From assembly GCF_900176335.1 (NCBI RefSeq), contig NZ_FWXW01000001.1:248001-312000 (forward strand): DNA of 64,000 nt, in the 5' to 3' direction. Positions 23,352-31,445 of the stretch are shown in pieces; position 1 is the stretch's first letter, and every line of letters begins with the position of its first letter. Below the pieces are notes generated by a model. That model saw only the letters and a program-made list of their open reading frames with translations. It was not told the origin of the DNA and ran no database searches. The stretch is from Papillibacter cinnamivorans DSM 12816 (GTDB lineage: Bacteria > Bacillota > Clostridia > Oscillospirales > Oscillospiraceae). Both the position numbers and the translations under genes were made by a program.

Positions 23352-24427
23352 TTTCGCTTCTTCCAATTACGGCGCTTGCTGAACAATTCACATATAATCA
23401 AGAACTTATTTCAATGGCGATCAAGACAGAGGATAATCTACGGAACCGGGAACATGTAATGGCCAGTATCAGCGGAGGTTCCGACAGCGACATCATGATA
23501 GATCTGATTGAGACCCTTCTGAAAATGATGCATCCAAAAGTAAGGCCACAAGAAGTTACATACGTGTTTTTCAACACTGGTCTGGAGTATGACGCTACAA
23601 AGCGGCACGTTGAGGAACTTCGCGAAAAATACGGGGTTGATATTCTGGAACGGCCCGCATTAGTCCCGATTCCGGTAAGCTGCAAACGATACGGTCAGCC
23701 GTTTTTATCAAAACAAATAAGTGAATTTATTTATCGGCTGCAAAAACATGGATTCGCATGGACAGACGAGCCTTTCGACGTGCTGTATGCCAGATATCCA
23801 AAGTGTAAAGCGGCGCTTCGATGGTGGTGCAATGAATTCGGAAAAGAGAGTCATTTTAATATTAAACGTCACCCTTTCCTGAAAGAATTTATGATTCTGA
23901 ATCCGCCGGATTTTTTGATATCTACGAAATGTTGTGAAGGAGCAAAGAAGAAAGCCGGATCCGCAGTTGAGGAAGAACTGCAACCGGACATCTGTTTGAT
24001 AGGTGTCCGAAAAGCGGAAGGTGGAGCCAGAGCAGAAGCATATAAAACCTGCTTTGACCCAGGTAAAAACGGGACTTCCGATAGATTCAGGCCGCTATTT
24101 TATTTGACCAATAGAGATAAGCGGATTTACGAAGAGCATCGCTGCATCGTGCATTCTGAATGCTATACGAAATATGGCCTTGATCGTACCGGATGCGCCT
24201 GCTGCCCGTTCGGCAAATATTTTGAACGGGAACTGGAAGCGGCCGAAAAATATGAGCCGAAGCTATACCGAGCCGCCAATGCGATTTTTGCCAATAGCTA
24301 TTCCTACACAAGAGCATACCGAAGGTTTGCATCTGAAATGAAGGGCCGCGAAAAGCATAAAAAGCTAGTAAATGTAGAAGATCAGCAAGTTAGTGCATTC
24401 GATTCGGAGGCTACACCATGCTCATGA
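23348..24427 (+). CDS. PAPS-reductase-like PP-loop ATPase (adenine nucleotide alpha hydrolase)
   Basis: 359 residues. The PP-loop SGGSDSD at 42-48 and VFFNTGLEYDAT identify an N-type ATP pyrophosphatase of the PAPS-reductase/DndC branch. Cysteine groups (WWC, STKCCEG, TGCACCPFGK) could carry an Fe-S cluster. Such enzymes adenylate a substrate before sulfur or nitrogen transfer; in phages they occur near DNA-modification or sulfur genes, but no dnd/ssp partner is present here. The ATG at 23348 overlaps the previous stop and has GGAGG upstream. Confidence 0.8.
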   Translation: MISLLPITALAEQFTYNQELISMAIKTEDNLRNREHVMASISGGSDSDIMIDLIETLLKMMHPKVRPQEVTYVFFNTGLEYDATKRHVEELREKYGVDILERPALVPIPVSCKRYGQPFLSKQISEFIYRLQKHGFAWTDEPFDVLYARYPKCKAALRWWCNEFGKESHFNIKRHPFLKEFMILNPPDFLISTKCCEGAKKKAGSAVEEELQPDICLIGVRKAEGGARAEAYKTCFDPGKNGTSDRFRPLFYLTNRDKRIYEEHRCIVHSECYTKYGLDRTGCACCPFGKYFERELEAAEKYEPKLYRAANAIFANSYSYTRAYRRFASEMKGREKHKKLVNVEDQQVSAFDSEATPCS

Positions 24428-24741
24428 CAGACGACGAAATCCGGACAAGCATCCGGCAGGCGAAATATCCCAAGCTGCAGCGAAAAATCCTGGCAGACCT
24501 CAACGTCTGCGACGTGTCGGAAATTGACCGGATTGTCGGAGCCATCAAAAATCCCGAAAAGCCAAAGGCAAAAACGGTCCCGAATCTGTTGGACAAATCG
24601 AGAGCCATGATCCTATACGAGCAAGGACTATCCGACTACGCCATGGCGGAGGAATTGAAAGTATCCCGATCCTCGGTTCTTCACTGGCGGAATCGGAATG
24701 GACTTATACCAAACTGTAAGAAAGGAGGAAAAACCCCATGA
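24418..24741 (+). CDS. HTH-containing phage protein
   Basis: 107 residues. The C-terminal part (MILYEQGLSDYAMAEELKVSRSSVLHWRNRNGL) is a resolvase/Hin-type helix-turn-helix. CGGAGG precedes the start, which overlaps the previous gene by 10 nt. Probably a small DNA-binding regulator. Confidence 0.7.
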   Translation: MLMTDDEIRTSIRQAKYPKLQRKILADLNVCDVSEIDRIVGAIKNPEKPKAKTVPNLLDKSRAMILYEQGLSDYAMAEELKVSRSSVLHWRNRNGLIPNCKKGGKTP

Positions 24742-25106
24742 GCGAAGCAAAGATAGACCGGAAGGGCATCCTGGAAATGGCACGGGGTGGTTTTCTGGAA
24801 CGGGCGGACTACGAAATGACGAAGATCATTGACAACATCCTGGACCCAAACACCCGTGCCGACAAGAAGCGCACCCTGACCATCACCCTGGACCTGATTC
24901 CCGACGCCGACCGGCAGACCATCCGTGTAAACACGGTGGTTAAATCCAAGCTGGAGCCCACCAACCCCGTTGCAACCTCTCTGTACATCAGCGGCGGCGT
25001 CGGCGGGGACATGGTGGTATCCGAGCTGGTTCCCCAGGTTCCCGGCCAGACCAGTTTCAGCGGCGACGTGCAGGAAGCGCCCCCACTGCTGCGGCTGGTA
25101 AAGTAA
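24738..25106 (+). CDS. Phage 'replication terminator' family protein
   Basis: 122 residues matching a small protein widely annotated in Firmicutes phages (MARGGFLERADYEMTKIIDNILDPNTRADKKRTLTITLDL; repeated beta strands afterwards). Despite the name, its function has not been shown, as far as I know. It lies just before another conserved phage gene, the usual arrangement. Confidence 0.7.
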   Translation: MSEAKIDRKGILEMARGGFLERADYEMTKIIDNILDPNTRADKKRTLTITLDLIPDADRQTIRVNTVVKSKLEPTNPVATSLYISGGVGGDMVVSELVPQVPGQTSFSGDVQEAPPLLRLVK

Positions 25107-25139
25107 ACCCGCAACCAAAAAACAAAGGAGGAAAAACCC

Positions 25140-25856
25140 ATGCTTAAGGAAGCCATTGAAAAAATCGTATCCCTGGCGGAAACCCAGACATACAGCATCG
25201 ACGGACAAGTTTATTCCGACAAGACCCTGGTACGGATTCCGCCCCATGTGGATGCGCCGAAATCCATCGACGTGACCACACTGGAAAGCATTGTTCGACT
25301 GATTAAGGCGGAAATCTTAAAAGTCAATCAAGTCCCCATCTTTGTCCGGGTGACGGACTATAATTCCGTCTGCGTCTTCACTACCTACCGGGGCGATTTC
25401 GCCCGTGACTATCTGTACAAGGCGGTCTCGGATACTCCCGCCATGCGTACCGGCTGGAAAGATTACGAAACCGCCATGATCTCACTCCGCAGCCAGTTTG
25501 TTGCCACACAGGACCTGGAATATGTGCTGGAGCTGCTGTCAACCATCACGGATGAAAACAGCGTCAAGACAGAGGACAACGGTCTGACACAGACGGTTCA
25601 GGCTCGCAAGGGAATCTCTCTTGCCATGAAAACTCAGATTAGACCCCTAGTGAAACTCCGCCCGTTCCGCACGTTCCTGGAAGTGGAGCAGCCGGAGAGC
25701 GAATTTCTCCTGCGGCTGCAGGAAGGCGGACAGGTGGGCCTTTTCGAGGCGGACGGCGGCATGTGGCAGCTGGCTGCAAAGCGCTCCATCAAATCCTACT
25801 TTGAGGATGAGCTCAAGGATCTCATCGAGGCCGGTTCTGTGGTGGTGACGGTTTAA
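25140..25856 (+). CDS. Conserved phage protein of the early region, unknown function
   Basis: 238 residues. Conserved features of this phage family are the FVRVTDYNSVCVFT segment, LRPFRTFLEVEQPESEFLLR and LFEADGGMWQLAAKRSIK. AAAGGAGG precedes the ATG. Its constant pairing with the preceding small protein and with recombination genes suggests a role in DNA replication or repair, but this is inference. Confidence 0.75.
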   Translation: MLKEAIEKIVSLAETQTYSIDGQVYSDKTLVRIPPHVDAPKSIDVTTLESIVRLIKAEILKVNQVPIFVRVTDYNSVCVFTTYRGDFARDYLYKAVSDTPAMRTGWKDYETAMISLRSQFVATQDLEYVLELLSTITDENSVKTEDNGLTQTVQARKGISLAMKTQIRPLVKLRPFRTFLEVEQPESEFLLRLQEGGQVGLFEADGGMWQLAAKRSIKSYFEDELKDLIEAGSVVVTV

Positions 25857-25888
25857 GCCGTCGCCACCCCTGGGAGAAGGGGGGCACC

Positions 25889-26329
25889 ATGAAGCTGAAA
25901 GAGGCGAGGCTGGAGGCGGGGTTTGTCAATACCTCCGTTGTGGCCGAGCTTAAAAAGATCGAGCCGCGGATAGACAAGGCCCTGCTGTCCAGGATGGAGA
26001 CCGGGGTGGTCCGCCCGACGCCCGCGGAGTTCCGGGCAATGTGCGACCTGTACGGAACGGAACCGGATAAGCTGTTTGACCCGGAGGATGTGGACTACGG
26101 CCTGCAAGCCCGCAGGAGCCACAAGCTGGACGGACATAAACTACGGCGCAAATTAACCGTAAGGCTAACAGACGAAAAAGCACGCTGGTTGCAACCAGAA
26201 GTTTTAAGCGCCCTTGGATATGTCAATAAACAGCACTGGCTTTATGTTCAGATCGACCGCCTCAAGGCATCGTATCTGAGAAAGGCCAAAAAAGAACAGA
26301 AGGAAAAGAACTATGAAGTATCCGCGTGA
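25889..26329 (+). CDS. XRE-type HTH phage regulator
   Basis: 146 residues: a Cro/CI-type HTH (KLKEARLEAGFV ... LLSRMETGVVRPTPAEFRAMCDLYG) and a basic C-terminal region. GGGGGG precedes the ATG by about 5 nt. Its last 17 nt overlap the following endonuclease gene, which may have been inserted here. Confidence 0.8.
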   Translation: MKLKEARLEAGFVNTSVVAELKKIEPRIDKALLSRMETGVVRPTPAEFRAMCDLYGTEPDKLFDPEDVDYGLQARRSHKLDGHKLRRKLTVRLTDEKARWLQPEVLSALGYVNKQHWLYVQIDRLKASYLRKAKKEQKEKNYEVSA

Positions 26330-26972
26330 TTTATCGGGCCTTGTTTTCGCAAGACTTTTGGTAATCGAACGCCACCATTCCGCACCGCACGTGGGATCAT
26401 ATTGGCTCTGCGAATGCGAGTGCGGGAAAAGAGTTATAGTCTCCCGCAATAATCTTGTAACCGGGAGAACAAAAAGTTGCGGTTGCCTGAAAATCGATAA
26501 GATCACCACGCACGGGCAGAGCCTCACTCCGCTTTATAAGATTTGGTCCGGTATGATTCGACGCTGCGAGAACCAAAAAGCTGCAGAGTATCACAATTAT
26601 GGCGGGCGAGGAATTTCCATATGCCTTGAGTGGAGGGCCGATTTTCAATCGTTTTTCCAATGGGCAAAGCGAAGCGGATACAGAAATGGCCTTACCATTG
26701 ACCGAATCAACAATGATGGCAATTATGAACCTCGCAACTGCAGATGGGCCACACGAAAGGAGCAAAGTCGGAATATGCGGACCAACCATCTGGTAACTTA
26801 CAGCGGCGCAACAAAGCCTATATCGGAATGGTCCGAGATGTTTGGCGTATCGGCTGAAAACATAAGACGCCGTTTACAGGACGGTTGGCCCGTAAGGGAT
26901 GCGCTAGTAACACCAGTAGAGGCGGAACACACGGCCCGGCAGCGCTGGGCGAAAAAAGAAAGGACAGGGTAA
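26313..26972 (+). CDS. HNH/AP2-type homing endonuclease-like protein
   Basis: 219 residues. An N-terminal zinc-finger-like region (CECECGKRVIVSRNNLVTGRTKSCGC), then YKIWSGMIRRCEN and LTIDRINNDGNYEPRNCRWAT, the signature of phage HNH/AP2 endonucleases, and a C-terminal HTH (ISEWSEMFGVSAENIRRRL). Such genes spread as free-standing homing endonucleases. The AT-richer sequence than the neighbouring genes supports separate origin. Confidence 0.75.
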   Translation: MKYPRDLSGLVFARLLVIERHHSAPHVGSYWLCECECGKRVIVSRNNLVTGRTKSCGCLKIDKITTHGQSLTPLYKIWSGMIRRCENQKAAEYHNYGGRGISICLEWRADFQSFFQWAKRSGYRNGLTIDRINNDGNYEPRNCRWATRKEQSRNMRTNHLVTYSGATKPISEWSEMFGVSAENIRRRLQDGWPVRDALVTPVEAEHTARQRWAKKERTG

Positions 26973-26977
26973 AAGTC

Positions 26978-27292
26978 ATGAAAGCAACAGGCATTGTGCG
27001 AAAGATCGACCCCCTCGGGCGGATCGTGATTCCGCGGGAAATTCTTCATACCTGGGGGATCGATTTCGGAGATCCAATTGAATTTTTCATCGACGGGGAT
27101 TTGATCTGCCTGCGGCAGTACAACCGGAATCTTCCGGCGGTGGAGCAGCTGGAGCGGGTTGCGGAGGAGATCCGATTGGATGACCCAAAGAATGACAAGC
27201 TGTTTCGGAAGGCTCTCCAAGTCGCCATCCACACGCTGAAAAAAGAAAACCGCCCGGACGCGGCAACGTCCGAAGCGGCAATAGGGAAATAA
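26978..27292 (+). CDS. AbrB/SpoVT-type DNA-binding protein
   Basis: 104 residues. The swapped-hairpin motif ATGIVRKIDPLGRIVIPREI at the N-terminus is the AbrB/MazE signature; the C-terminal half is helical. Phage AbrB-like proteins probably act as transition-state-type regulators or modulate host gene expression. Confidence 0.85.
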   Translation: MKATGIVRKIDPLGRIVIPREILHTWGIDFGDPIEFFIDGDLICLRQYNRNLPAVEQLERVAEEIRLDDPKNDKLFRKALQVAIHTLKKENRPDAATSEAAIGK

Positions 27293-27336
27293 CTCTTTAA
27301 TCACCATAACACAAGGGAAGGGGGACGTCAAGCCCC

Positions 27337-27975
27337 ATGGGAAGATACGAAAACTGGCTGGTGGCCAGGAAAACCGGCATCGGCGGATCGGATGCCGCGG
27401 CCATTGTCGGGATGAACCCGTATAAGACGAATGTCCAGCTCTGGGAAGAGAAAACCGGCCTGCGGGAACCGGAGGACATTTCTGGAAAGCCGTATGTGCA
27501 GTACGGGAAAGCGGCGGAAAAGCACCTGCGGGAGCTTTTCAAGCTGGATTATCCGGAGTATGCGGTATCCCACCGGGAATATCAGATGATCCGGCATCCA
27601 AAGTATCCCTTCCTGTTTGCCTCTCTGGACGGGCGGCTGACGCACCGGGAGACGGGAGCCCGCGGCTTCCTGGAGGTCAAGACCACCAACATACTGAGCA
27701 GTATGCACCGGGAAAAGTGGGACGACAAGATTCCGGACAATTATTACTGCCAATGCCTCCACTATTTCAATGTCACCGGTTCGGACTTCTGCGTCCTCAA
27801 AGCGCACCTGATAACAGAGTACGGCGGGGAAAGGCGGATCAATACCCGGCATTACTTCATGGAACGGGAAGCCGTGCGGGAGGACATGGAATGGCTGGAG
27901 GGCGAAGAAATCAAATTCTGGACGCAGCAAGTCCAGACCGGAAGGCGGCCGGGGTTGATCCTGCCGCCGATATGA
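27337..27975 (+). CDS. YqaJ-family viral recombinase/exonuclease
   Basis: 212 residues of the lambda-exonuclease (PD-D/ExK) fold: GIGGSDAAAIVGMNPY, the metal aspartate in FLFASLDGRL, ExK in GFLEVKTT and the Q motif in YYCQCLHY. It degrades one strand of linear duplex DNA to give 3' tails for the RecT annealase encoded three genes downstream. The start has GGGGG 12 nt upstream, a longer than usual gap. Confidence 0.9.
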   Translation: MGRYENWLVARKTGIGGSDAAAIVGMNPYKTNVQLWEEKTGLREPEDISGKPYVQYGKAAEKHLRELFKLDYPEYAVSHREYQMIRHPKYPFLFASLDGRLTHRETGARGFLEVKTTNILSSMHREKWDDKIPDNYYCQCLHYFNVTGSDFCVLKAHLITEYGGERRINTRHYFMEREAVREDMEWLEGEEIKFWTQQVQTGRRPGLILPPI

Positions 27976-27988
27976 AAGGAGAAACGCT

Positions 27989-28246
27989 GTGAAAGCGGTT
28001 GTAGGCGTTAAATTCCAGAGCAAATATGATTCAGGCTCTTACGAGGGGCGCGAATACAGTTATTTTGTGGCCGATGGGCTGGACCTCCATGTGGGGGATA
28101 TCGTCCCGGTCACGACACGCAGCGGCGAAGGACTGGCGAAAGTTACCCGGACCGGCATCCGGGAAGGGGAGATCGACGAGCGGGTCATGCCGTACATGCG
28201 GACAATAGAAAGCGGGCCGGTCGATCCGGCTCCTATGGAGGTATAA
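27989..28246 (+). CDS. Small phage protein between exonuclease and RecT
   Basis: 85 residues starting at GTG after AAAGGAG. Beta-rich (GREYSYFVADGLDLHVGDIVPVTTRSGEGLAKV), an SH3/OB-like barrel. Often seen in phage recombination cassettes; function unknown. Confidence 0.7.
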   Translation: MKAVVGVKFQSKYDSGSYEGREYSYFVADGLDLHVGDIVPVTTRSGEGLAKVTRTGIREGEIDERVMPYMRTIESGPVDPAPMEV

Positions 28247-28248
28247 CG

Positions 28249-29115
28249 ATGCAGCTTGTTATTTTCAGGCCGACAGACGACCAGTTTGTCAAATCCATTG
28301 ATTTCAACCATGAGGAAATCAAGCAGGAGCTCCGCGTAGCCCTGGAAAAGTACCAGGGCCTCGTATACAGCGAGGACAACATCCGGGACGCCAAAGTGGA
28401 CCGCGCCTCCCTCAACAAATTCCGTGAGGCTATAGAAGCCAGGCGGAAAGAGATTAAAAAGCAATGCCTTGCACCTTACGAGGATTTTGAAAAGAAGATC
28501 CGGGAGATCACCGCCATGATCGACGAGCCGATCCTTGCCATCGACGGGCAGGTTAAAGCCTTTGAAGAACGGAAGCGGGAAGAGCGCCGGGCGGAGATCG
28601 AAGAATTTTACCGGACCGGCGACCTGGACGACGTGCGTTCCATCATTCCCCTGGAGAAGATCTGGAACGAAAAATGGCTGAACACCACGACTCCGGACAA
28701 GAAAATCAAGGACGACATCCGGACCGTACTCGACCGCGCCGCCCGGGATCTGGAAGTGCTGAAAACCGTGGAAAGCGAGTTCTCCGACGCGGTAAAGATC
28801 AAATATCTGGACACTCTGGACCTTTCCGCGGCTCTGCGGGAGCGGGCGCGGCTGGCGGAACAGAAGGAAAAGCTGGAGGCTTACCGGCGGATACAGGAAG
28901 AGGCTGCGGCGGAAGCGGAGGCCGGACGTGTCCCGCCCCCGGATTTCAGCAAACTCCAGCCCGGCGACAAAGTTTCCTTTGCGGGCGCCGACGAATGCGC
29001 ACCTGTACCCGAACCCCTTCAAACCATTACTTTCACCGTTACAGCGACGGCGGCGCAGTTTAAAATGCTCCGGGAATTTTTCATCAAAAACAACATTAAG
29101 TACGGGAGGGCATAA
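28249..29115 (+). CDS. DUF1351 phage protein
   Basis: 288 residues with the DUF1351 layout: an N-terminal conserved part (DRASLNKFREAIEARRKEIKKQCLAPYEDFEKKI), a long coiled coil, and a C-terminal beta-rich part (ITFTVTATAAQFKMLREFF). It is a regular partner of RecT annealases in Firmicutes phages. Two nt after the preceding gene, so the operon is tight. Confidence 0.85.
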   Translation: MQLVIFRPTDDQFVKSIDFNHEEIKQELRVALEKYQGLVYSEDNIRDAKVDRASLNKFREAIEARRKEIKKQCLAPYEDFEKKIREITAMIDEPILAIDGQVKAFEERKREERRAEIEEFYRTGDLDDVRSIIPLEKIWNEKWLNTTTPDKKIKDDIRTVLDRAARDLEVLKTVESEFSDAVKIKYLDTLDLSAALRERARLAEQKEKLEAYRRIQEEAAAEAEAGRVPPPDFSKLQPGDKVSFAGADECAPVPEPLQTITFTVTATAAQFKMLREFFIKNNIKYGRA

Positions 29116-29117
29116 CA

Positions 29118-29990
29118 ATGGCAGTTCAAAATTCGTTGGCAAAACGGCAGGGCAAGCCCACATTTTCCGCTTATCTCACATCCGATGCCGTGAAAAATAA
29201 AATCAATCAGATCGTAGGAGGCAAGGACGGGGCACGATTTATTACGGCGGTGGTTTCCGCCGTCAGCGTCAATCCGGCTCTTGCCGACTGCGATCACGCT
29301 TCCATTCTTTCCTGCGCCCTGCTGGGCGAGGCCCTGAAGTTATCCCCTTCCCCCCAGTTGGGACACTACTATATGGTCCCCTACAAGGACAACAAGCGCG
29401 GCATTACGGTGGCACAATTTCAGCTGGGTTACAAGGGTTATATCCAGCTTGCCATCCGGTCCGGGTATTACAAGAAGATTAACGTCCTTTCCATCAAGGA
29501 AGGGGAACTGATTAAATTCGATCCTCTGAATGAGGAAATCGAGGTCGTTCTTTACGAGGACGAGGAAGTGCGCGAGAGCAAACTCTCCACCGGCTACTAC
29601 GCCATGTTTGAGTATCACAACGGATTCCGAAAGGTTCTTTACTGGAGTCGTAAAAAAATGGAGGCCCATGCGTCCCAGTATTCCAAGGGGTACGCCGAGG
29701 ACAAAAAAAGAGGAACATCCTGGACCTTCTGGAGCAAGGATTTTGACGGCATGGCATATAAGACCATGCTCCGGCAGCTGATTTCCAAGTGGGGCATTAT
29801 GAGCATCGAAATGCAGTCCGCCATGGAGAAGGACATGGGCGTGGTCGCGGACGACGGTTCCGTCCAGTATGTGGACAACCAGGACGTGATCGAAGCGCCC
29901 CCCGCAGCTGCGGACGCTCCAGAGGCCCCGGCGTCGGAGAATGTGGAGAGCAGCTTTTTCGGCGAGGGCGGGATGACGAATGCTCAATAG
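29118..29990 (+). CDS. recT: RecT single-strand annealing recombinase
   Basis: 290 residues. RecT features include SILSCALLGEALKLSPSPQLGHYYMVPY, VAQFQLGYKGYIQLAIRSGYY and KTMLRQLISKWG. It coats single strands made by the exonuclease and anneals them. The acidic low-complexity tail (PPAAADAPEAPASENVESSF) is typical. Overlaps ssb by 11 nt. Confidence 0.95.
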   Translation: MAVQNSLAKRQGKPTFSAYLTSDAVKNKINQIVGGKDGARFITAVVSAVSVNPALADCDHASILSCALLGEALKLSPSPQLGHYYMVPYKDNKRGITVAQFQLGYKGYIQLAIRSGYYKKINVLSIKEGELIKFDPLNEEIEVVLYEDEEVRESKLSTGYYAMFEYHNGFRKVLYWSRKKMEAHASQYSKGYAEDKKRGTSWTFWSKDFDGMAYKTMLRQLISKWGIMSIEMQSAMEKDMGVVADDGSVQYVDNQDVIEAPPAAADAPEAPASENVESSFFGEGGMTNAQ

Positions 29991-30411
29991 GGTAATTCTC
30001 ATGGGTCGTCTGACCCGGGACCCGGATTTGCGGCGCACCCAGTCCGGTACGCCGGTTGCATCTTTCGCCCTGGCCGTGGACCGGGACTATTCCGGTAAGG
30101 ACGGCGGGGAGAAAGAGACGGACTTCATCGACATTGTTTCCTGGAGAAATACGGGGGAATTCGTTTCCAAGTATTTCTCCAAGGGCCAGATGGCCGCCGT
30201 CGTTGGCCGGTTGCAGATCCGGGACTGGAAGGACAAAGAAGGCAACAACCGCAGGAGCGCCGAGGTAGTGGCCGACAACGTGTACTTTGCAGGACCAAAA
30301 AAGGATTCTGGAGCTGCACCGGCCGGGAGCAATTCCGTGCCCCAGGAGTCCGCGTATCCTCCGGAGGCGGGGTTTACCGAGCTGGACGACGACGGCGAAC
30401 TGCCGTTCTGA
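29980..30411 (+). CDS. ssb: Single-stranded DNA-binding protein
   Basis: 143 residues with the OB fold (LNRVILMGRLTRDPDLRRTQ, FIDIVSWRNTGEFVSKYFSKG) and the acidic partner-binding tip DDDGELPF at the C-terminus. Follows recT as in many Firmicutes phages. Confidence 0.96.
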   Translation: MLNRVILMGRLTRDPDLRRTQSGTPVASFALAVDRDYSGKDGGEKETDFIDIVSWRNTGEFVSKYFSKGQMAAVVGRLQIRDWKDKEGNNRRSAEVVADNVYFAGPKKDSGAAPAGSNSVPQESAYPPEAGFTELDDDGELPF

Positions 30412-30424
30412 AAGGAGTAAAAGT

Positions 30425-30862
30425 ATGAAAACGTACATCGGGACAAAGATCATCGAGGCTGAACCCATGGTCAGAGGAGGAAACCAGGAGCAGGAAGCGG
30501 AGCCGGGATACCGCGTCCGGTATGAGGACGGGTATGAAAGCTGGTCCCCGAAAAGCGTCTTTGAAAAGGCGTACAAGCCTATAGACGGGATCAACTTCGG
30601 ACTGGCCATAGAGGCGGCAAAAATGGGCAAGCGGATCTCCCGCGCCGGATGGAACGGGAAAGGAATGTTCGTCGTGTACCAGAAAGGATACCCGAACGGG
30701 ATCCCGTGCAACGAGCAGACCGCAAAGGCATTCGGCTATGAGCTGGGCTCTACGTTTATCTGCCGCCCGTATCTGCAGATGCGGTGCGCGGACGGGACTC
30801 ATCAGATGTGGCTGGCTTCCCAGTCCGACATTCTGGCCGACGACTGGTTCATCGCGGAATAA
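30425..30862 (+). CDS. tad2: Tad2-type (DUF2829) anti-Thoeris protein with an N-terminal extension
   Basis: 145 residues in two parts. Residues 1-53 (MKTYIGTKIIEAEPM ... GYESWSPKSVFEKAYK) are a small domain common in phage proteins. Residues 56-145 are DUF2829: INFGLAIEAAKMGKRISRAGWNGKGMF at the start and MWLASQSDILADDW at the end. Characterised DUF2829/Tad2 proteins bind and sequester the cyclic-ADPR signal of the Thoeris defence system, so this gene probably protects the phage from that defence. It lies directly after ssb, a common site for accessory genes. Activity here is predicted from family membership. Confidence 0.82.
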   Translation: MKTYIGTKIIEAEPMVRGGNQEQEAEPGYRVRYEDGYESWSPKSVFEKAYKPIDGINFGLAIEAAKMGKRISRAGWNGKGMFVVYQKGYPNGIPCNEQTAKAFGYELGSTFICRPYLQMRCADGTHQMWLASQSDILADDWFIAE

Positions 30863-30882
30863 TTCTTAACCGAAGGCCCATA

Positions 30883-30924
30883 GTCCCCATACACGGCTTG
30901 CCTTAACCGCAGCAGCCGGGGGAC
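30883..30924 (+). ncRNA. Hairpin B-like partner of the second RNA element
   Basis: Outer stem GTCCCC/GGGGAC and inner stem CGGCT/AGCCG enclose a loop containing AACCGCAGC. The stretch AACCGCAGCAG (30905-30915) is exactly complementary to CTGCTGCGGTT in the loop at 31222-31237. It sits in the gap before the 84-residue protein gene. Confidence 0.45.
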
Positions 30925-30948
30925 GCTGATGATATTGGAGGTATAAAC

Positions 30949-31203
30949 ATGCCAAATGCGTGTTGCGAGAGCAAAAAGGACACTTTATTCGAAATCACAG
31001 ACAGGACTGCTTCTGTGATTCATGACATTAACGCCAGGGCAACAAGGCTTGATATTTTCACAAGCGGAGAAAAGCCTTGCGAGTGTGACAAGAATGTTGC
31101 GTGCCCGCCAAACGGACAGATCGAAAGAGCGAGATTTATATTCGGAATGCTTGAAGAAACTGTCCGGATCCTTGATCGCGTGATTCAGGACCTGGGCGCG
31201 TAA
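30949..31203 (+). CDS. Small phage protein, unknown
   Basis: 84 residues, GGAGG 8 nt before ATG. Cysteine pairs near the N-terminus (CCES) and at CECDKNVACPP, with a helical C-terminus. It lies between the two partner hairpins. Not recognised. Confidence 0.65.
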   Translation: MPNACCESKKDTLFEITDRTASVIHDINARATRLDIFTSGEKPCECDKNVACPPNGQIERARFIFGMLEETVRILDRVIQDLGA

Positions 31204-31212
31204 AACAACGCC

Positions 31213-31246
31213 GGGGCCCGCGTGTCTGCTGCGGTTGGCGGGCCCC
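31213..31246 (+). ncRNA. Conserved-loop hairpin, copy 2
   Basis: Nine-bp perfect stem GGGGCCCGC/GCGGGCCCC around the loop GTGTCTGCTGCGGTTG, which matches the 20252-20267 loop in 15 of 16 bases while the stem sequence has changed on both sides. It lies 7 nt before the AAGGAGG of the following small gene. Confidence 0.6.
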
Positions 31247-31267
31247 ACTACATAAGGAGGTAAAACT

Positions 31268-31438
31268 ATGTATATCGTAGGTCATTGTCCCCATTGCGGA
31301 GCGCCTATCTATGCGCCGGATTTATGGATGTCAGTGACACCGCCGCCGCCTATTTTTACCTGTAACTGTGTCCCGCATACAACCGTAACGACCACCACGA
31401 CGGGGACGGCATACGCGGATCAATCAGCGGGAAGCTGA
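31268..31438 (+). CDS. Small zinc-ribbon-like protein
   Basis: 56 residues, AAGGAGG 7 nt before ATG. CPHCG (C8, C11) and CNC (C32, C34) could bind zinc; the C-terminus is Thr-rich (TTVTTTTTG). Unknown function. Confidence 0.6.
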   Translation: MYIVGHCPHCGAPIYAPDLWMSVTPPPPIFTCNCVPHTTVTTTTTGTAYADQSAGS

Positions 31439-31445
31439 AATAGCC

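Noticed and set aside
25080-25100. Further copy of the conserved RNA loop (CTGCTGCGGCTGG)
   Set aside because: Lies in the codons of a gene, lacks the flanking stem and differs after CTGCTGCGG; chance match.
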